Shown: in pieces, positions 43,169-52,074 of the stretch | Layout of the letters: each line of letters starts with the position of its first letter | Position numbering within the stretch: position 1 is the stretch's first letter | From: CAVPHV01 sp963704825 | GTDB taxonomy: Bacteria; Actinomycetota; Acidimicrobiia; Spongiisociales; UBA5794 | Assembly: GCA_963704825.1 (NCBI GenBank) | Contig: CAVPHV010000014.1 | Span: forward strand, 558,001 to 622,000 | Length of the DNA stretch: 64,000 bases | Reading direction: 5' to 3' | Notes under the pieces: model-generated | Database searches by the model: none | What the model was told of the DNA's origin: nothing | The model's input: the letters and a program-made list of their open reading frames with translations, nothing else | Made by a program: the position numbers and the translations under genes

Positions 43169-43873
43169 GTGCTCGGACTCGCCGCAGGTCAGATCGGGGA
43201 GTCTGACTGCGAGGAACTAGGCGACGGGCTGCTGGCGCAGCCGGTCAATGCTCTGACCAGCGGTGCCTACGCGCTGATCGGTGTCTGGCTGGTGGTGCGC
43301 GCCTGGCGCGGGCCAGGTCAGACCCGCTGGCTCCAGGTGGTCTACGCCGTCACGCTGATGGTCGTCGGGATTGGCAGCATCGCCTTCCACGGCCCCCAGC
43401 CCGGGTGGGCCAAGCTGGTGCACGATGCGCCCATCGCAGCCACGCTCGTATTCATCCTCCTCTATGACATCCAACTGCTGGCGGGTTGGAAGCCATGGGT
43501 CACGCTGACGATCTACGGGGTGGCGGTCGTTGCCGTGTTCGCCGGCTTCGAGCTCGACTCGACCGCCGGCATCGTGGTCACGGGCCTTGTCGTGGTGGGT
43601 GCTGTCGTCGCCGAGGTGCTGGTGATCCGCCGCGGGCTGCGATTGCGGCCACCGTGGATGGAGACGTGGTGGTGGTACGCCATCATGGCCGGCGTGTTGG
43701 CCGTGGCCGGTCTCGCCAACGTGCTCGGCCGCACCGACGCCCCGCTGTGCGACGAAGGCAGCCTGTTGCAGTTGCACGGCTTATGGCACATCATGACGGC
43801 AATTGTGTTTGGGTTGTGGGCCGTGATCGCCTTCCCGGCGAAGCCTCCAGCCAGACAGCCGGACGAGGGATGA
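43169..43873 (+). CDS. Seven-helix CREST-superfamily, ceramidase-like membrane protein
   Basis: 234-aa polytopic membrane protein with about seven helices. It has polar motifs in the positions expected for the CREST superfamily (alkaline ceramidases, PAQR, Per1): GSIAFHG (Ser, His), LVHDAP (His, Asp) and LHGLWHIMTA (paired His). These build a zinc hydrolase site in alkaline ceramidase. It may hydrolyse an amide-linked lipid. It sits immediately after an acyl-CoA ligase (6 bp). The start is GTG behind GGGGAG. Assignment is by motif spacing only. Confidence 0.6.
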   Translation: MLGLAAGQIGESDCEELGDGLLAQPVNALTSGAYALIGVWLVVRAWRGPGQTRWLQVVYAVTLMVVGIGSIAFHGPQPGWAKLVHDAPIAATLVFILLYDIQLLAGWKPWVTLTIYGVAVVAVFAGFELDSTAGIVVTGLVVVGAVVAEVLVIRRGLRLRPPWMETWWWYAIMAGVLAVAGLANVLGRTDAPLCDEGSLLQLHGLWHIMTAIVFGLWAVIAFPAKPPARQPDEG

Positions 43874-43880
43874 GAGGGCG

Positions 43881-44708
43881 ATGACCGACCCGATGGCAAC
43901 CACGCCGAGCCCCACCAACGGGGAAACGGGCGCGCCGCCGTCCGATGCCGGCACCACCTCCCCACCCGATCCCGGTCCGGTTGATCGTTCTGTTCCCTAC
44001 ACCGAGGTGGCCAGACACGGCCGCCTGGCGGCTACCCCGGCCCGGAGCACCTCTCCGCAGGACCCGCCGGGGTTGCGCGACATTGCCTCGAGCGCGGTCG
44101 ACGCCACCCTTGCGGTCGGGTCGGTGGCCGTTCAGGGGTTTGTCGGGATCTCGGCGATGGTGCTGCGCCGCTTCGGCGCCAGCCCTCCGGCGCGCTTGGC
44201 CAAGAAGGCGGCCTCTTCGGCCCTCGAGAACCGCAATTCGGAGATCGAGGCGGTCGGGCAAGTGGCAGAGGAGCAGATCAACAAGATCATCGCCGTCTTC
44301 GTGCCCGTCATCGTCAATGCGCTTGATCCCTCGGAATTGATGGCCAGGGTGGATGTCAACGCGCTCATGGACAGGGTCGACGTCAATGCGCTGGTGGCGC
44401 GGGTCGACGTGAACGCACTTCTGGAGAGGGTTGACGTGAATGCCCTGATCGATCGAGTCGACATCGACAAGATGCTCGACGGTGTCGACATCAAGGCGTT
44501 GATGGAACGTGCCAACATCGGCGACCTCGTTGCCCAGAGCACCAGTCAGATGGCCGGGTCCACCCTCGACATCGGCCGCCGTCAGATCGTCGGTCTCGAC
44601 ACCGTGATGATGCGGGTTGTCGACCGTGCCTTGGGGCGCAACCCCGAAGACCAGCCGTTGGGCCCGCCCGAACTGGTGCCCACCGACCATGAGACCGAGG
44701 TGGAGTGA
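43881..44708 (+). CDS. Nonapeptide (RVDVNALxx) repeat protein
   Basis: 275-aa protein. A Pro/Ser/Thr-rich N-terminus (~1-65) is followed by an Ala-rich region with one weak hydrophobic stretch, then seven tandem 9-residue repeats of the form RVDVNALMD (about residues 156-218), and an acidic tail. The repeat would form an amphipathic helical or solenoid rod. Similar VDVNAL arrays occur next to RDD proteins in actinobacteria, and here an RDD gene overlaps its stop. ATG follows a short gap after the CREST gene. Function unknown. Confidence 0.75.
   Translation: MTDPMATTPSPTNGETGAPPSDAGTTSPPDPGPVDRSVPYTEVARHGRLAATPARSTSPQDPPGLRDIASSAVDATLAVGSVAVQGFVGISAMVLRRFGASPPARLAKKAASSALENRNSEIEAVGQVAEEQINKIIAVFVPVIVNALDPSELMARVDVNALMDRVDVNALVARVDVNALLERVDVNALIDRVDIDKMLDGVDIKALMERANIGDLVAQSTSQMAGSTLDIGRRQIVGLDTVMMRVVDRALGRNPEDQPLGPPELVPTDHETEVE
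44346..44534 (+). repeat. Seven tandem 27-bp repeats encoding RVDVNALxx
   Basis: Four copies are near-identical at protein level and three are diverged (RVDIDKMLD, GVDIKALME, RANIGDLVA). Third codon positions vary between copies, so the repeat is under protein-level selection rather than freshly duplicated. Confidence 0.85.
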
Positions 44709-45274
44709 TGGCGCGACGGTCCCGTGCCCAGATCAGCGGCTACTACGCCGGGCCGGTGTCTCGACTGTTGGCGTATCTGATCGACATGTTCCTGTCTGTC
44801 ACCGTGTTCGGGCTTCTCACCGGTGGCACGGTGTGGGCGATCAACACCGTATTTGGCTCCAGCATCGATTGGAACTGGGAGTCGGGGTGGCTCGGCCTGG
44901 CGCTGATGCTTGTGTGGCTGTTCCTGTACTTCTGGCTTGGCTTTGCCCTCAACGGCAAGACCGTCGGCTACAGCGTTCTCGGCATCAAGGTGGTCAGCCG
45001 CGAGGGCAGTCCTATCACGCCGGGGCATGCCGCCATTCGGGTGCTCGTTCTTCCGATCAGCGTCATCTCGGTCATCGGCGTGCTGGGGATCATCTTTGAT
45101 CCGAAGCAGCGGGCCTTGCACGATTTCGCGGCGAAGACCGCCGTCGTCTACGACTGGGGTGATCGTCCTGCCGAGATGCCGTCGCCGCTGACCAATTGGC
45201 TGATGAAGAAGGGCGTCGTCCGCTCCGTGGCCCCCGAGGTCAAGCCGGCCGCGCGGGATTCGGCGCCGTCCTAG
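44708..45274 (+). CDS. RDD family membrane protein
   Basis: 188-aa membrane protein. The RDD hallmark Arg and Asp residues lie in PVSRLLAYLIDMFLSV, and the second motif is GKTVGYSVLGIKVVSREG. Some RDD proteins exchange Na+ or other ions, but most are uncharacterised. ATG overlaps the stop of the repeat protein (TGATG); a GTG one codon upstream is possible. The two are likely partners. Confidence 0.85.
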   Translation: MARRSRAQISGYYAGPVSRLLAYLIDMFLSVTVFGLLTGGTVWAINTVFGSSIDWNWESGWLGLALMLVWLFLYFWLGFALNGKTVGYSVLGIKVVSREGSPITPGHAAIRVLVLPISVISVIGVLGIIFDPKQRALHDFAAKTAVVYDWGDRPAEMPSPLTNWLMKKGVVRSVAPEVKPAARDSAPS

Positions 45275-45344
45275 TGGTGCAATGACCCTGGGCTCCAGGT
45301 GGCCTCCGCTAGCGTTGCCGCCATGACTCTGTGAGGAGATCGAC

Positions 45345-46223
45345 GTGGATCGAGCGAAACGGAACATCCCCTTGCCCCGGTGGTTCGGTGCGGCGCTGGC
45401 CGCGGTAGCGATCAGCGGGCTGCTGCTGCTCCCGTCGGTGGCGAGTGCCGACGTGACCGGCGGCTGTACGGGGGTCGTATTCATCGAAGGCGTCGAGTAC
45501 GGGCCACAGAACGACACCCCCGGCAACCCCATTGTCGTGCCGGATCAGGCCGGTGTGACCGCCGAGTGGGCTGGCGAAGTGCCTTTCGCAAACACCAATT
45601 ACTTCGGCGAGGCGGGCATCGTGGTCGGGCCCACCACCATCCGGTTCGCGAGTTGGGCCGGCGCCAACCCCGAGGACATCCGCGCAGCGGCAGGGACCTA
45701 CAGCCTCGACGAACTGAAGGCAGAGCTTCCCGTTGATGTCGGCGTCGCCGGCATCTACCAGTTGAAGGGCTTTCATGAGGCCGACGGCGGCCGCTGCACC
45801 GGCATGGTGTTCGTGAAGTTCGACGGCAACCCGTTGTCGACGCCGCTCGGGATCGTCTCGGCGGTTGGCATCGTGATCGCGGCCGTCGGCCTGGTCGCCG
45901 CCCTGTGGAAGCACCCGGTAGTCGGAGCGATCTTCGGCCTGCTCTTCGGGCTGTTCCTGGCGTTGGTTCTCCAGCAGTGGTCGGTCTATCCGCTCACCAC
46001 GGTGAGCGTGGTCGGGCTCCCCCTGCTCTTCTTCGCCGTTGGAATACTCCTCGGCGTGTGGGGTCCGCTGACCGCAGCACCGGCCGCCACCGCGGCGCCG
46101 GTTGCGGCAGCTACGGGGGCAACGGCACCGCCCCCATCGCCTCCGGCGGAGAGCACCGAGACCACGTCATCGTCCGGCGACGAACCGCCGCCACCGGCGC
46201 CGCCGCCACCACCGTCGGTCTAG
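45345..46223 (+). CDS. Secreted/membrane protein of unknown function with Pro-rich tail
   Basis: 292-aa protein. A signal peptide (AALAAVAISGLLLLPSVASA) precedes an extracytoplasmic domain (~35-165) with two Cys (GGCTG, GRCTG) that could form a disulfide. Three hydrophobic helices follow (~170-245), then a Ala/Pro/Thr-rich cytoplasmic or cell-wall tail ending in PPPPAPPPPP. I do not recognise the family. The GTG start lies behind GAGGAG. A three-codon ATG-ACT-CTG-TGA frame, itself behind TAGCGT, lies just upstream. It precedes hutU by 8 bp. Confidence 0.65.
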   Translation: MDRAKRNIPLPRWFGAALAAVAISGLLLLPSVASADVTGGCTGVVFIEGVEYGPQNDTPGNPIVVPDQAGVTAEWAGEVPFANTNYFGEAGIVVGPTTIRFASWAGANPEDIRAAAGTYSLDELKAELPVDVGVAGIYQLKGFHEADGGRCTGMVFVKFDGNPLSTPLGIVSAVGIVIAAVGLVAALWKHPVVGAIFGLLFGLFLALVLQQWSVYPLTTVSVVGLPLLFFAVGILLGVWGPLTAAPAATAAPVAAATGATAPPPSPPAESTETTSSSGDEPPPPAPPPPPSV

Positions 46224-46231
46224 GAGGTCGC

Positions 46232-47893
46232 ATGTCGGGACCACGGCCGGTGACGGCCCCACGCGGGTCGACCCTTTCGACCAAGGGCTGGCTCCAGGAG
46301 GCAGCCCTGCGCTGCCTGATGAACAACCTCGACCCTGCAGTGGCCGAGAACCCCGACGAGCTGGTCGTCTACGGCGGCCGGGGCAAGGCGGCGCGGAGTT
46401 GGGATGCCTTCGATGCCATCGTGCGCAACCTGCGCGATCTCGACAACGACGAGACGCTTCTGGTCCAGTCCGGCAAGCCGGTCGGGCGCTTCCGAACCCA
46501 CGAGATGGCGCCGCGGGTCCTGATCGCCAACAGCATGCTGGTGCCCGACTGGGCGAACTGGGAGCACTTCTGGGAACTCGAAGCAGCCGGTCTGATGATG
46601 TACGGCCAGATGACGGCAGGCTCGTGGATCTACATCGGCACCCAGGGCATTCTCCAGGGCACCTATCAAACCTTCGCCGCCATCGCAGAACAGCGCTTCG
46701 GCGGAACGCTGGCAGGCACGCTGACATTGACCGGCGGGCTCGGCGGTATGGGTGGTGCCCAGCCGCTGGCCATCACCATGAACGACGGCGTGGCTCTCTG
46801 CGTCGACGTCGATCCCGCGCGGATCCAACGGCGGCTGGAGACCCGCTATCTCGATGAGGTCGCCGACGACCTCGACGACGCTGTGGCACGGGTGCTCGCC
46901 GCCCGGGCGGAACGAAGACGTCTCTCCGTCGGGGTCGAGGGCAACGCCGCCGACGTGTTCCCGGAACTGCTGCGCCGCGGCGTCGAGATCGACATCGTCA
47001 CCGACCAGACCTCAGCGCACGATCCGCTCAACGGCTACGTGCCAAACGGCTACACGCTGGAGGAAGCACTCGAACTGCGCGCTTGCGATCCGCAGGCCTA
47101 CATCAAGGCCGCACGCACCTCGATGGCGTTGCACTGCGAGGCAATGGTCGGCTTCCAGCGCAGCGGTGCTGAGGTCTTCGACTACGGCAACAATCTGCGG
47201 GGTGAGGCGGTCGAAGGTGGGTTCGCCGAGGCATTCGCCTACCCGGGCTTTGTGCCCGCCTACATCCGTGACCTCTTCTGTGAAGGCCTCGGCCCGTTCC
47301 GCTGGGTGGCGCTGTCCGGCGACCCCGCCGACATCGCGGCGACCGATCGGGCCGTGCTCGATCTGTTCCCCGAGAACCGCGCCCTGGCCCGATGGCTGGA
47401 GATGGCCAAAGAACGGGTCGAGTTCCAGGGCCTGCCCGCCCGGATCTGCTGGCTCGGGTACGGCGAGCGAGACCGCGCCGGCCTCGCCTTCAACGATTTG
47501 GTCGCCTCGGGCGCGGTCAAGGCGCCGATCGTCATCGGACGCGACCACCTCGACTCGGGTTCGGTCGCCTCGCCCTACAGGGAAACCGAAGCGATGATGG
47601 ACGGGTCGGACGCCGTCGCCGACTGGCCGATCCTCAATGCACTCCTCAACACCGCCTCGGGTGCCGCCTGGGTGGCGGTCCACCACGGCGGAGGAGTGGG
47701 TATCGGCAAGTCGATCCATGCCGGCGCCCAGGTGGTCGCCGACGGCACGGCCCAGGGAGCGGTGCGGCTCGAGCGGGTACTCACCAACGACCCCGGGACC
47801 GGGGTGATTCGTCACGTCGACGCCGGGTACGCGGAAGCCAGGGTCGCGGCCGACGAACGGGGTGTGGTGATCCCGATGGACCCGGAGGCGTGA
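46232..47893 (+). CDS. hutU: Urocanate hydratase
   Basis: 553-aa NAD+-dependent hydratase converting urocanate to imidazolonepropionate. Conserved segments include YGGRGKAARSWDAF, MYGQMTAGSWIYIGTQGI, LTGGLGGMGGAQPLA, DQTSAHDPLNGYVP and the C-terminal HHGGGVGIGKSIHAG. The ATG at 46232 sits behind AGGAGG. The stop overlaps the hutI GTG (GTGA), so the two are coupled. Length matches the family. Confidence 0.95.
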   Translation: MSGPRPVTAPRGSTLSTKGWLQEAALRCLMNNLDPAVAENPDELVVYGGRGKAARSWDAFDAIVRNLRDLDNDETLLVQSGKPVGRFRTHEMAPRVLIANSMLVPDWANWEHFWELEAAGLMMYGQMTAGSWIYIGTQGILQGTYQTFAAIAEQRFGGTLAGTLTLTGGLGGMGGAQPLAITMNDGVALCVDVDPARIQRRLETRYLDEVADDLDDAVARVLAARAERRRLSVGVEGNAADVFPELLRRGVEIDIVTDQTSAHDPLNGYVPNGYTLEEALELRACDPQAYIKAARTSMALHCEAMVGFQRSGAEVFDYGNNLRGEAVEGGFAEAFAYPGFVPAYIRDLFCEGLGPFRWVALSGDPADIAATDRAVLDLFPENRALARWLEMAKERVEFQGLPARICWLGYGERDRAGLAFNDLVASGAVKAPIVIGRDHLDSGSVASPYRETEAMMDGSDAVADWPILNALLNTASGAAWVAVHHGGGVGIGKSIHAGAQVVADGTAQGAVRLERVLTNDPGTGVIRHVDAGYAEARVAADERGVVIPMDPEA

Positions 47894-49119
47894 GCCCCGA
47901 AGGTCCCACACCCGGGGGCGACCTGCTGGTGCGCGGCATCGGCGAGTTGGCGACGATCGATCCTGCCAACGAAGGCACCTTGGGTCTGGTCGACGCTGCT
48001 GCACTGGTGATGCGCGACGGCCGGGTGGCGTGGACGGGTCGAGAATCGGACCTGCCCGCGGGCCTCGGCGACCTGCCCGAACTGGACGTGGCGGGTCGCT
48101 CCGTACTCCCCGGTTTCGTCGACGCCCACACCCACGTCGTGTTCGGCGGGGATCGGGCCGACGAGTTCGCCCATCGGTTGGCAGGCGAGAGCTATGAGCA
48201 GATCATGGCCGCCGGCGGCGGGATCATGTCCACCGTGACCGCCACCCGGGAGGCAACCGCCGACGAGCTGGCCGGTTCTGCGCGCCGCAGACTCGCCAGG
48301 ATGTTCGCCACGGGGACCACCACCGTCGAAGTGAAGTCCGGCTACGGCCTCGACCTCGCCACCGAGCGGCGCATGCTCGAGATGGCGGCCCGTCTCGATC
48401 GCGACCTCGCCATCGACATCGTCCCCACCTTTCTCGGCGCCCACGTCGTGCCACCCGAGTGGCGCGATGATCGCACCGGGTATGTGCAGCTCATCATCGA
48501 CGAGATGCTGCCGGCCCTCGCCCCGTTGGCTCGGTTCTGCGATGTGTTCTGCGACTCGGGCGCCTTCACCGTCGATGAAGCCCGGCTGATCCTCGAAGCC
48601 GGCAAACGCCACGGGCTCGAACCGCGGCTGCATGCCGACCAGCTGGTGCACACCGGAGCTACGGCGCTCGCCGCCGAGGTGGGGGCGGTGTCGGCCGATC
48701 ACCTCGACCAGGCGACACCGCGTGATCTTGCTGCGCTGGCCGCGGCGGCGACCGTGGCCGTGCTGCTCCCCGGCGTTTCGTTCACGATGCGTCTGCCCTA
48801 CCCGGACCCGGCTCGATTCGCCACCGCAGGGGTAACAGTGGCGTTGGCCACCGATGCCAACCCCGGGACGAGCTACGTCCTGACCATGCCGTTCATCGTC
48901 GCGTTGGCCGCGCTCAACATGGGCATGTCGCCGCACGACGCAGTGTGGAGCGCCACCAGGGGCGGGGCTCTGGCGCTCAACGAACCGGAAAAGGGCTGGC
49001 TGGGGCCCGGAGCGGTGGCCGATGCGGTCGTGCTGGACGCGCCATCACATCTGCACCTTCCGTACCGGCCCGACGACGAAATCGTCTGGAAGGTCATCAA
49101 GACGGGTCGGGTCGCCTGA
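47890..49119 (+). CDS. hutI: Imidazolonepropionase
   Basis: 409-aa amidohydrolase that opens imidazolonepropionate to N-formimidoyl-glutamate. Metal site HTH is in VDAHTHVVFGGDR. Other conserved parts are EVKSGYGLDL, TFLGAHVVPPEW, RLHADQLVHTG, SADHLDQ and TDANPGTSYV. The GTG at 47890 overlaps the hutU stop and follows GGAGGC. Its product is the substrate of the HutG-like enzyme encoded 9 kb upstream. Confidence 0.94.
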   Translation: MSPEGPTPGGDLLVRGIGELATIDPANEGTLGLVDAAALVMRDGRVAWTGRESDLPAGLGDLPELDVAGRSVLPGFVDAHTHVVFGGDRADEFAHRLAGESYEQIMAAGGGIMSTVTATREATADELAGSARRRLARMFATGTTTVEVKSGYGLDLATERRMLEMAARLDRDLAIDIVPTFLGAHVVPPEWRDDRTGYVQLIIDEMLPALAPLARFCDVFCDSGAFTVDEARLILEAGKRHGLEPRLHADQLVHTGATALAAEVGAVSADHLDQATPRDLAALAAAATVAVLLPGVSFTMRLPYPDPARFATAGVTVALATDANPGTSYVLTMPFIVALAALNMGMSPHDAVWSATRGGALALNEPEKGWLGPGAVADAVVLDAPSHLHLPYRPDDEIVWKVIKTGRVA

Positions 49120-49158
49120 ATCGCCGTTCCGTTCGTTTAGTCCCGGTGTTGGGGTTGA

Positions 49159-50652
49159 ATGGCGCGCATGCCGACCACGCACCCGCTTCGTTTTGCTGCG
49201 CTCCTTGCCGCGGCCGCTGTCTTTGCCTCCGGCTGCTCCGTTCTCGGCAGCACGTCGACGACGATGTTTCCGGACGCCACCGTCCCGCAGCCGCCGTCGA
49301 CGACGGTCGATCCGACGACGGCAACGACCACAACGGCAACGACCGACGCCACGGCCGGCAACGAGACCACAACGACGACGAGCGGCAATGTGGCCGGTGC
49401 CGTAATCGGGTGCGACGAAGCCGAGCCCCCCTTCACCGCCCTCTGCGAATCGATCGAACTGATCGAGGAGAAGTTTGTTGATCCGGTCGACCTCGACGCC
49501 CTCGCCGCCGCGGCGGTTGCCGCCATCGAGGCCGAACAGGCCGCCGGCGACGCCAACGACGTCATGGTGTGCGCCGTGCCGGATGTCGCATTTGTTGCGG
49601 TTTGTGATGCGGCCCAGGTTGAGGTGCAAGGCGGCGGAGACGTCGAAATGGTCGTCGACGAGGCGATCGCCGGGATGGTTGCCGAACTCGGCGACCCCTT
49701 CTCGGCGTACCTGTCGCCGGAGACCATGGAATTGCGTGACGAGGAACTGACCGGCGAAGTCAGCGGCATCGGCGCCTTTGTCTCGGCTCAGGAGGAAACG
49801 GGCGACGACGTGGTGGCGTGTGACCTGCTCTCCGCCACGTGCCGGATCGTGGTGATCTCGACCATTCCCGAGAGTCCGGCCGAGGTGGCGGGCATACGGC
49901 CCGGCGATGTCATCGTGAGCGTCGAGGGTGAGCCGGTGGCGGGGATGACCCTCGATGATTCCACCGCACGGGTCCGCGGCGAAGAGGGCACCGAGGTGAC
50001 GATCGGGATCGAACGCGACGGCGAGACCTTCGAGGTGACCCTGGAGCGCAAGTCGATCGCTTCCCCGGTCGCCGTCGGCCAGATCACCGACCCGGGCGTT
50101 GGTTACCTGCGGCTGAGCGTGTTCACCGAAAACGCTCCCGAACAGTTCCGTCAGGCGCTGTCCGATCTGCTCGATGAGGGCGCCGAGACCATCGTGTTCG
50201 ACTTGCGGGGCAACCCCGGCGGGTCGTTGTCGGCGGCGATCGACATCGCCAGCGAGTTCCTCGCCGACGGCGAGGTGCTCGAAACGGACGGACCTACCTT
50301 CGACAACGTGTTCGAGGTGACCGGGTCGGGGGTCGCCACGGATCCCGACATCGACGTGATCATTCTGCTCGACTCGGGCAGCGCGTCGGCCTCCGAGGTC
50401 GTCGCCGGGGCGCTCCAGGAGCGCGGCCGGGCAGTGGTGGTCGGAGAATCGTCGGTCGGCAAGAACACGGTGCAACAGACATTCCGGCTTCCCGGTGGCG
50501 GTGGCCTCAAGATCACCATCGCCCGCTGGTTGACCCCGGACCGTCGTGACTACGGCGGGACGGGGCTGTTCCCCGATGTCGAGATCGAGGTTCCGTTCGA
50601 CCTGCTGCCCGAGCAACTCACCGACCTGGCCATCGAGTCCGTCGCCGGATGA
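49159..50652 (+). CDS. S41 family C-terminal processing protease, lipoprotein
   Basis: 497-aa exported serine protease of the CtpA/tricorn-core family. A lipobox (FASGC, Cys26) is followed by a Thr-rich linker to ~75. A helical region precedes a PDZ domain (~215-305, RPGDVIVSVEGEPVAGMTLD). The catalytic Ser is in DSGSASASEVVAGAL and the Lys in GESSVGKNTVQQTF; FDLRGNPGGSL is also typical. It would trim the C-termini of envelope proteins. An insertion with three Cys (CAVPDVAFVAVCD) lies before the PDZ domain. Confidence 0.9.
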   Translation: MARMPTTHPLRFAALLAAAAVFASGCSVLGSTSTTMFPDATVPQPPSTTVDPTTATTTTATTDATAGNETTTTTSGNVAGAVIGCDEAEPPFTALCESIELIEEKFVDPVDLDALAAAAVAAIEAEQAAGDANDVMVCAVPDVAFVAVCDAAQVEVQGGGDVEMVVDEAIAGMVAELGDPFSAYLSPETMELRDEELTGEVSGIGAFVSAQEETGDDVVACDLLSATCRIVVISTIPESPAEVAGIRPGDVIVSVEGEPVAGMTLDDSTARVRGEEGTEVTIGIERDGETFEVTLERKSIASPVAVGQITDPGVGYLRLSVFTENAPEQFRQALSDLLDEGAETIVFDLRGNPGGSLSAAIDIASEFLADGEVLETDGPTFDNVFEVTGSGVATDPDIDVIILLDSGSASASEVVAGALQERGRAVVVGESSVGKNTVQQTFRLPGGGGLKITIARWLTPDRRDYGGTGLFPDVEIEVPFDLLPEQLTDLAIESVAG

Positions 50653-50717
50653 GCGTCCGTGGGCCGTCGTCTGTTCGGCGTGGCAGACTACCGAGTCAGC
50701 TACCGGCAAAGCCCTCC

Positions 50718-51506
50718 ATGATTCACCCCTATCTCTCGCTCGAGTATCCCATTCGGTTTGCCCATCGGGGCAGCCGCGTGCTGTGGCCCGAGAACACGAT
50801 GCACGCCTTCCAGGGGGCGTTTGATCTCGGCTACCAGTACTTCGAAACGGATGTGCGGATCAGCCGCGACGGCGTTGTGGTGGTGTTCCACGACAAGACC
50901 CTCGACCGCACCACCAACGCCACCGGATTGGTGTCCGACTGGCTGTTCGAGGATCTCCGCCACCTCGATGCGGCCTGGGACTTCGGGGCTGATGAGGGCT
51001 ACCCGCTGCGGGGGAGTGGCATTGGCATCGCCAGCCTCGACGAGTTGTTCTCCACCTTCCCCGACGTGCACATCAACATCGACCTCAAGGGCAAGGGCTT
51101 GGAGTGGCCGGTGGCCGAGATCATCCGAGACCACGGGCGTCAGGAGCGCACGCTGATCGGGTCATTTGTCGATCGGCGGATAGCTCGGTTCCGGCGGGTG
51201 ACGGCCGGGGAGGTGGCGACCTCGGCAGGACCGTCGGCGGTGTCGGCGATGTGGACCGCCTCGCGGCGGGGCCGCACCATCGAGCGCCCGGTAGTGGCCT
51301 ATCAGGTGCCCTTCAACTACCGGTCCCTGAGGGTCGACCAGAAGTACGTCGACGCCATCCATGATTCTGGGGCGCAAATCCACTGCTGGACGGTGAATGT
51401 CGCCGAAGACATGCACCGGTTGCTCGACATGGGCGTCGATGGGATCGTCACCGACCGCCCGGATGTCCTCAACGACGTGATGCGAGAAAGAGGCCACGAT
51501 GTCTGA
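50718..51506 (+). CDS. Glycerophosphodiester phosphodiesterase
   Basis: 262-aa GDPD-fold enzyme that hydrolyses glycerophosphodiesters to glycerol-3-phosphate and an alcohol. Catalytic elements are FAHRGSRVLWPENT and YFETDVRISRDGVVVVFHD. The C-terminus has HCWTVNVAEDMHRLLDMGVD and GIVTDRPD. I placed the start at ATG 50718 because the sequence between an earlier ATG (50649, overlapping the protease stop) and this one looks non-coding; the earlier start cannot be excluded. No signal peptide, so cytoplasmic. Confidence 0.87.
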   Translation: MIHPYLSLEYPIRFAHRGSRVLWPENTMHAFQGAFDLGYQYFETDVRISRDGVVVVFHDKTLDRTTNATGLVSDWLFEDLRHLDAAWDFGADEGYPLRGSGIGIASLDELFSTFPDVHINIDLKGKGLEWPVAEIIRDHGRQERTLIGSFVDRRIARFRRVTAGEVATSAGPSAVSAMWTASRRGRTIERPVVAYQVPFNYRSLRVDQKYVDAIHDSGAQIHCWTVNVAEDMHRLLDMGVDGIVTDRPDVLNDVMRERGHDV

Positions 51507-52074
51507 GTTGCTGGGACGGATCACCCGCATCCAGGTCCACCGCCGCCGCGTGAAGGTTGGAACGATGTACTGGCCTGAGGTGTTGGCACCGGTCGAGCGG
51601 GGGGCCATCGACGCCGGCGGCATGACCGGATGGGACGGCGAGGCGTGGCTGCTCGACGTGCACCATGTGGCCTTTCCCATGGCGCGGGAGAAGCCGCCGC
51701 GGGCCCTGTCGATCGGCTTCACCGCGCACTACGACCTGATGCGGGAGCGGTATGGCGAACGCGCCGCCGAAGGGGTCGCCGCCGAAAACATCATTGTCGA
51801 GACCGACCACCGGGTGGGGCTCGAAGACGTCGCCGCCGGCCTCGTGATTCAGACCGAGAGTGGGTCCAACATCGAACTTGTCGGTCCCTCGGTGGCCCAG
51901 CCGTGTCGCCAGTTCACCTCATATCTGCTTGGCTTACCTGAGATGGCCTTGCGAGAGCAGATCCGGGACGAGCTCGAGTTTCTCGGTGAGGGCATGCGTG
52001 GCTTCGTGATGGCGGCACCCGAAGTTGCAGCACCGGTGGAATTCGCCGTCGGGGATGAGGTGTGGACGCTATGA
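51499..52074 (+). CDS. MOSC-like domain protein
   Basis: 191-aa protein. The sequence IELVGPSVAQPCRQFTSYLL has the conserved Cys of MOSC domains, and the beta-rich middle (ENIIVETDHRVGLED) fits. MOSC proteins handle molybdenum-cofactor-bound sulfur, but this one is too divergent for a specific function. ATG overlaps the GDPD stop by 8 bp. The stop overlaps the next gene (ATGA), so GDPD, MOSC and the small membrane protein form an operon. Confidence 0.55.
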   Translation: MSELLGRITRIQVHRRRVKVGTMYWPEVLAPVERGAIDAGGMTGWDGEAWLLDVHHVAFPMAREKPPRALSIGFTAHYDLMRERYGERAAEGVAAENIIVETDHRVGLEDVAAGLVIQTESGSNIELVGPSVAQPCRQFTSYLLGLPEMALREQIRDELEFLGEGMRGFVMAAPEVAAPVEFAVGDEVWTL

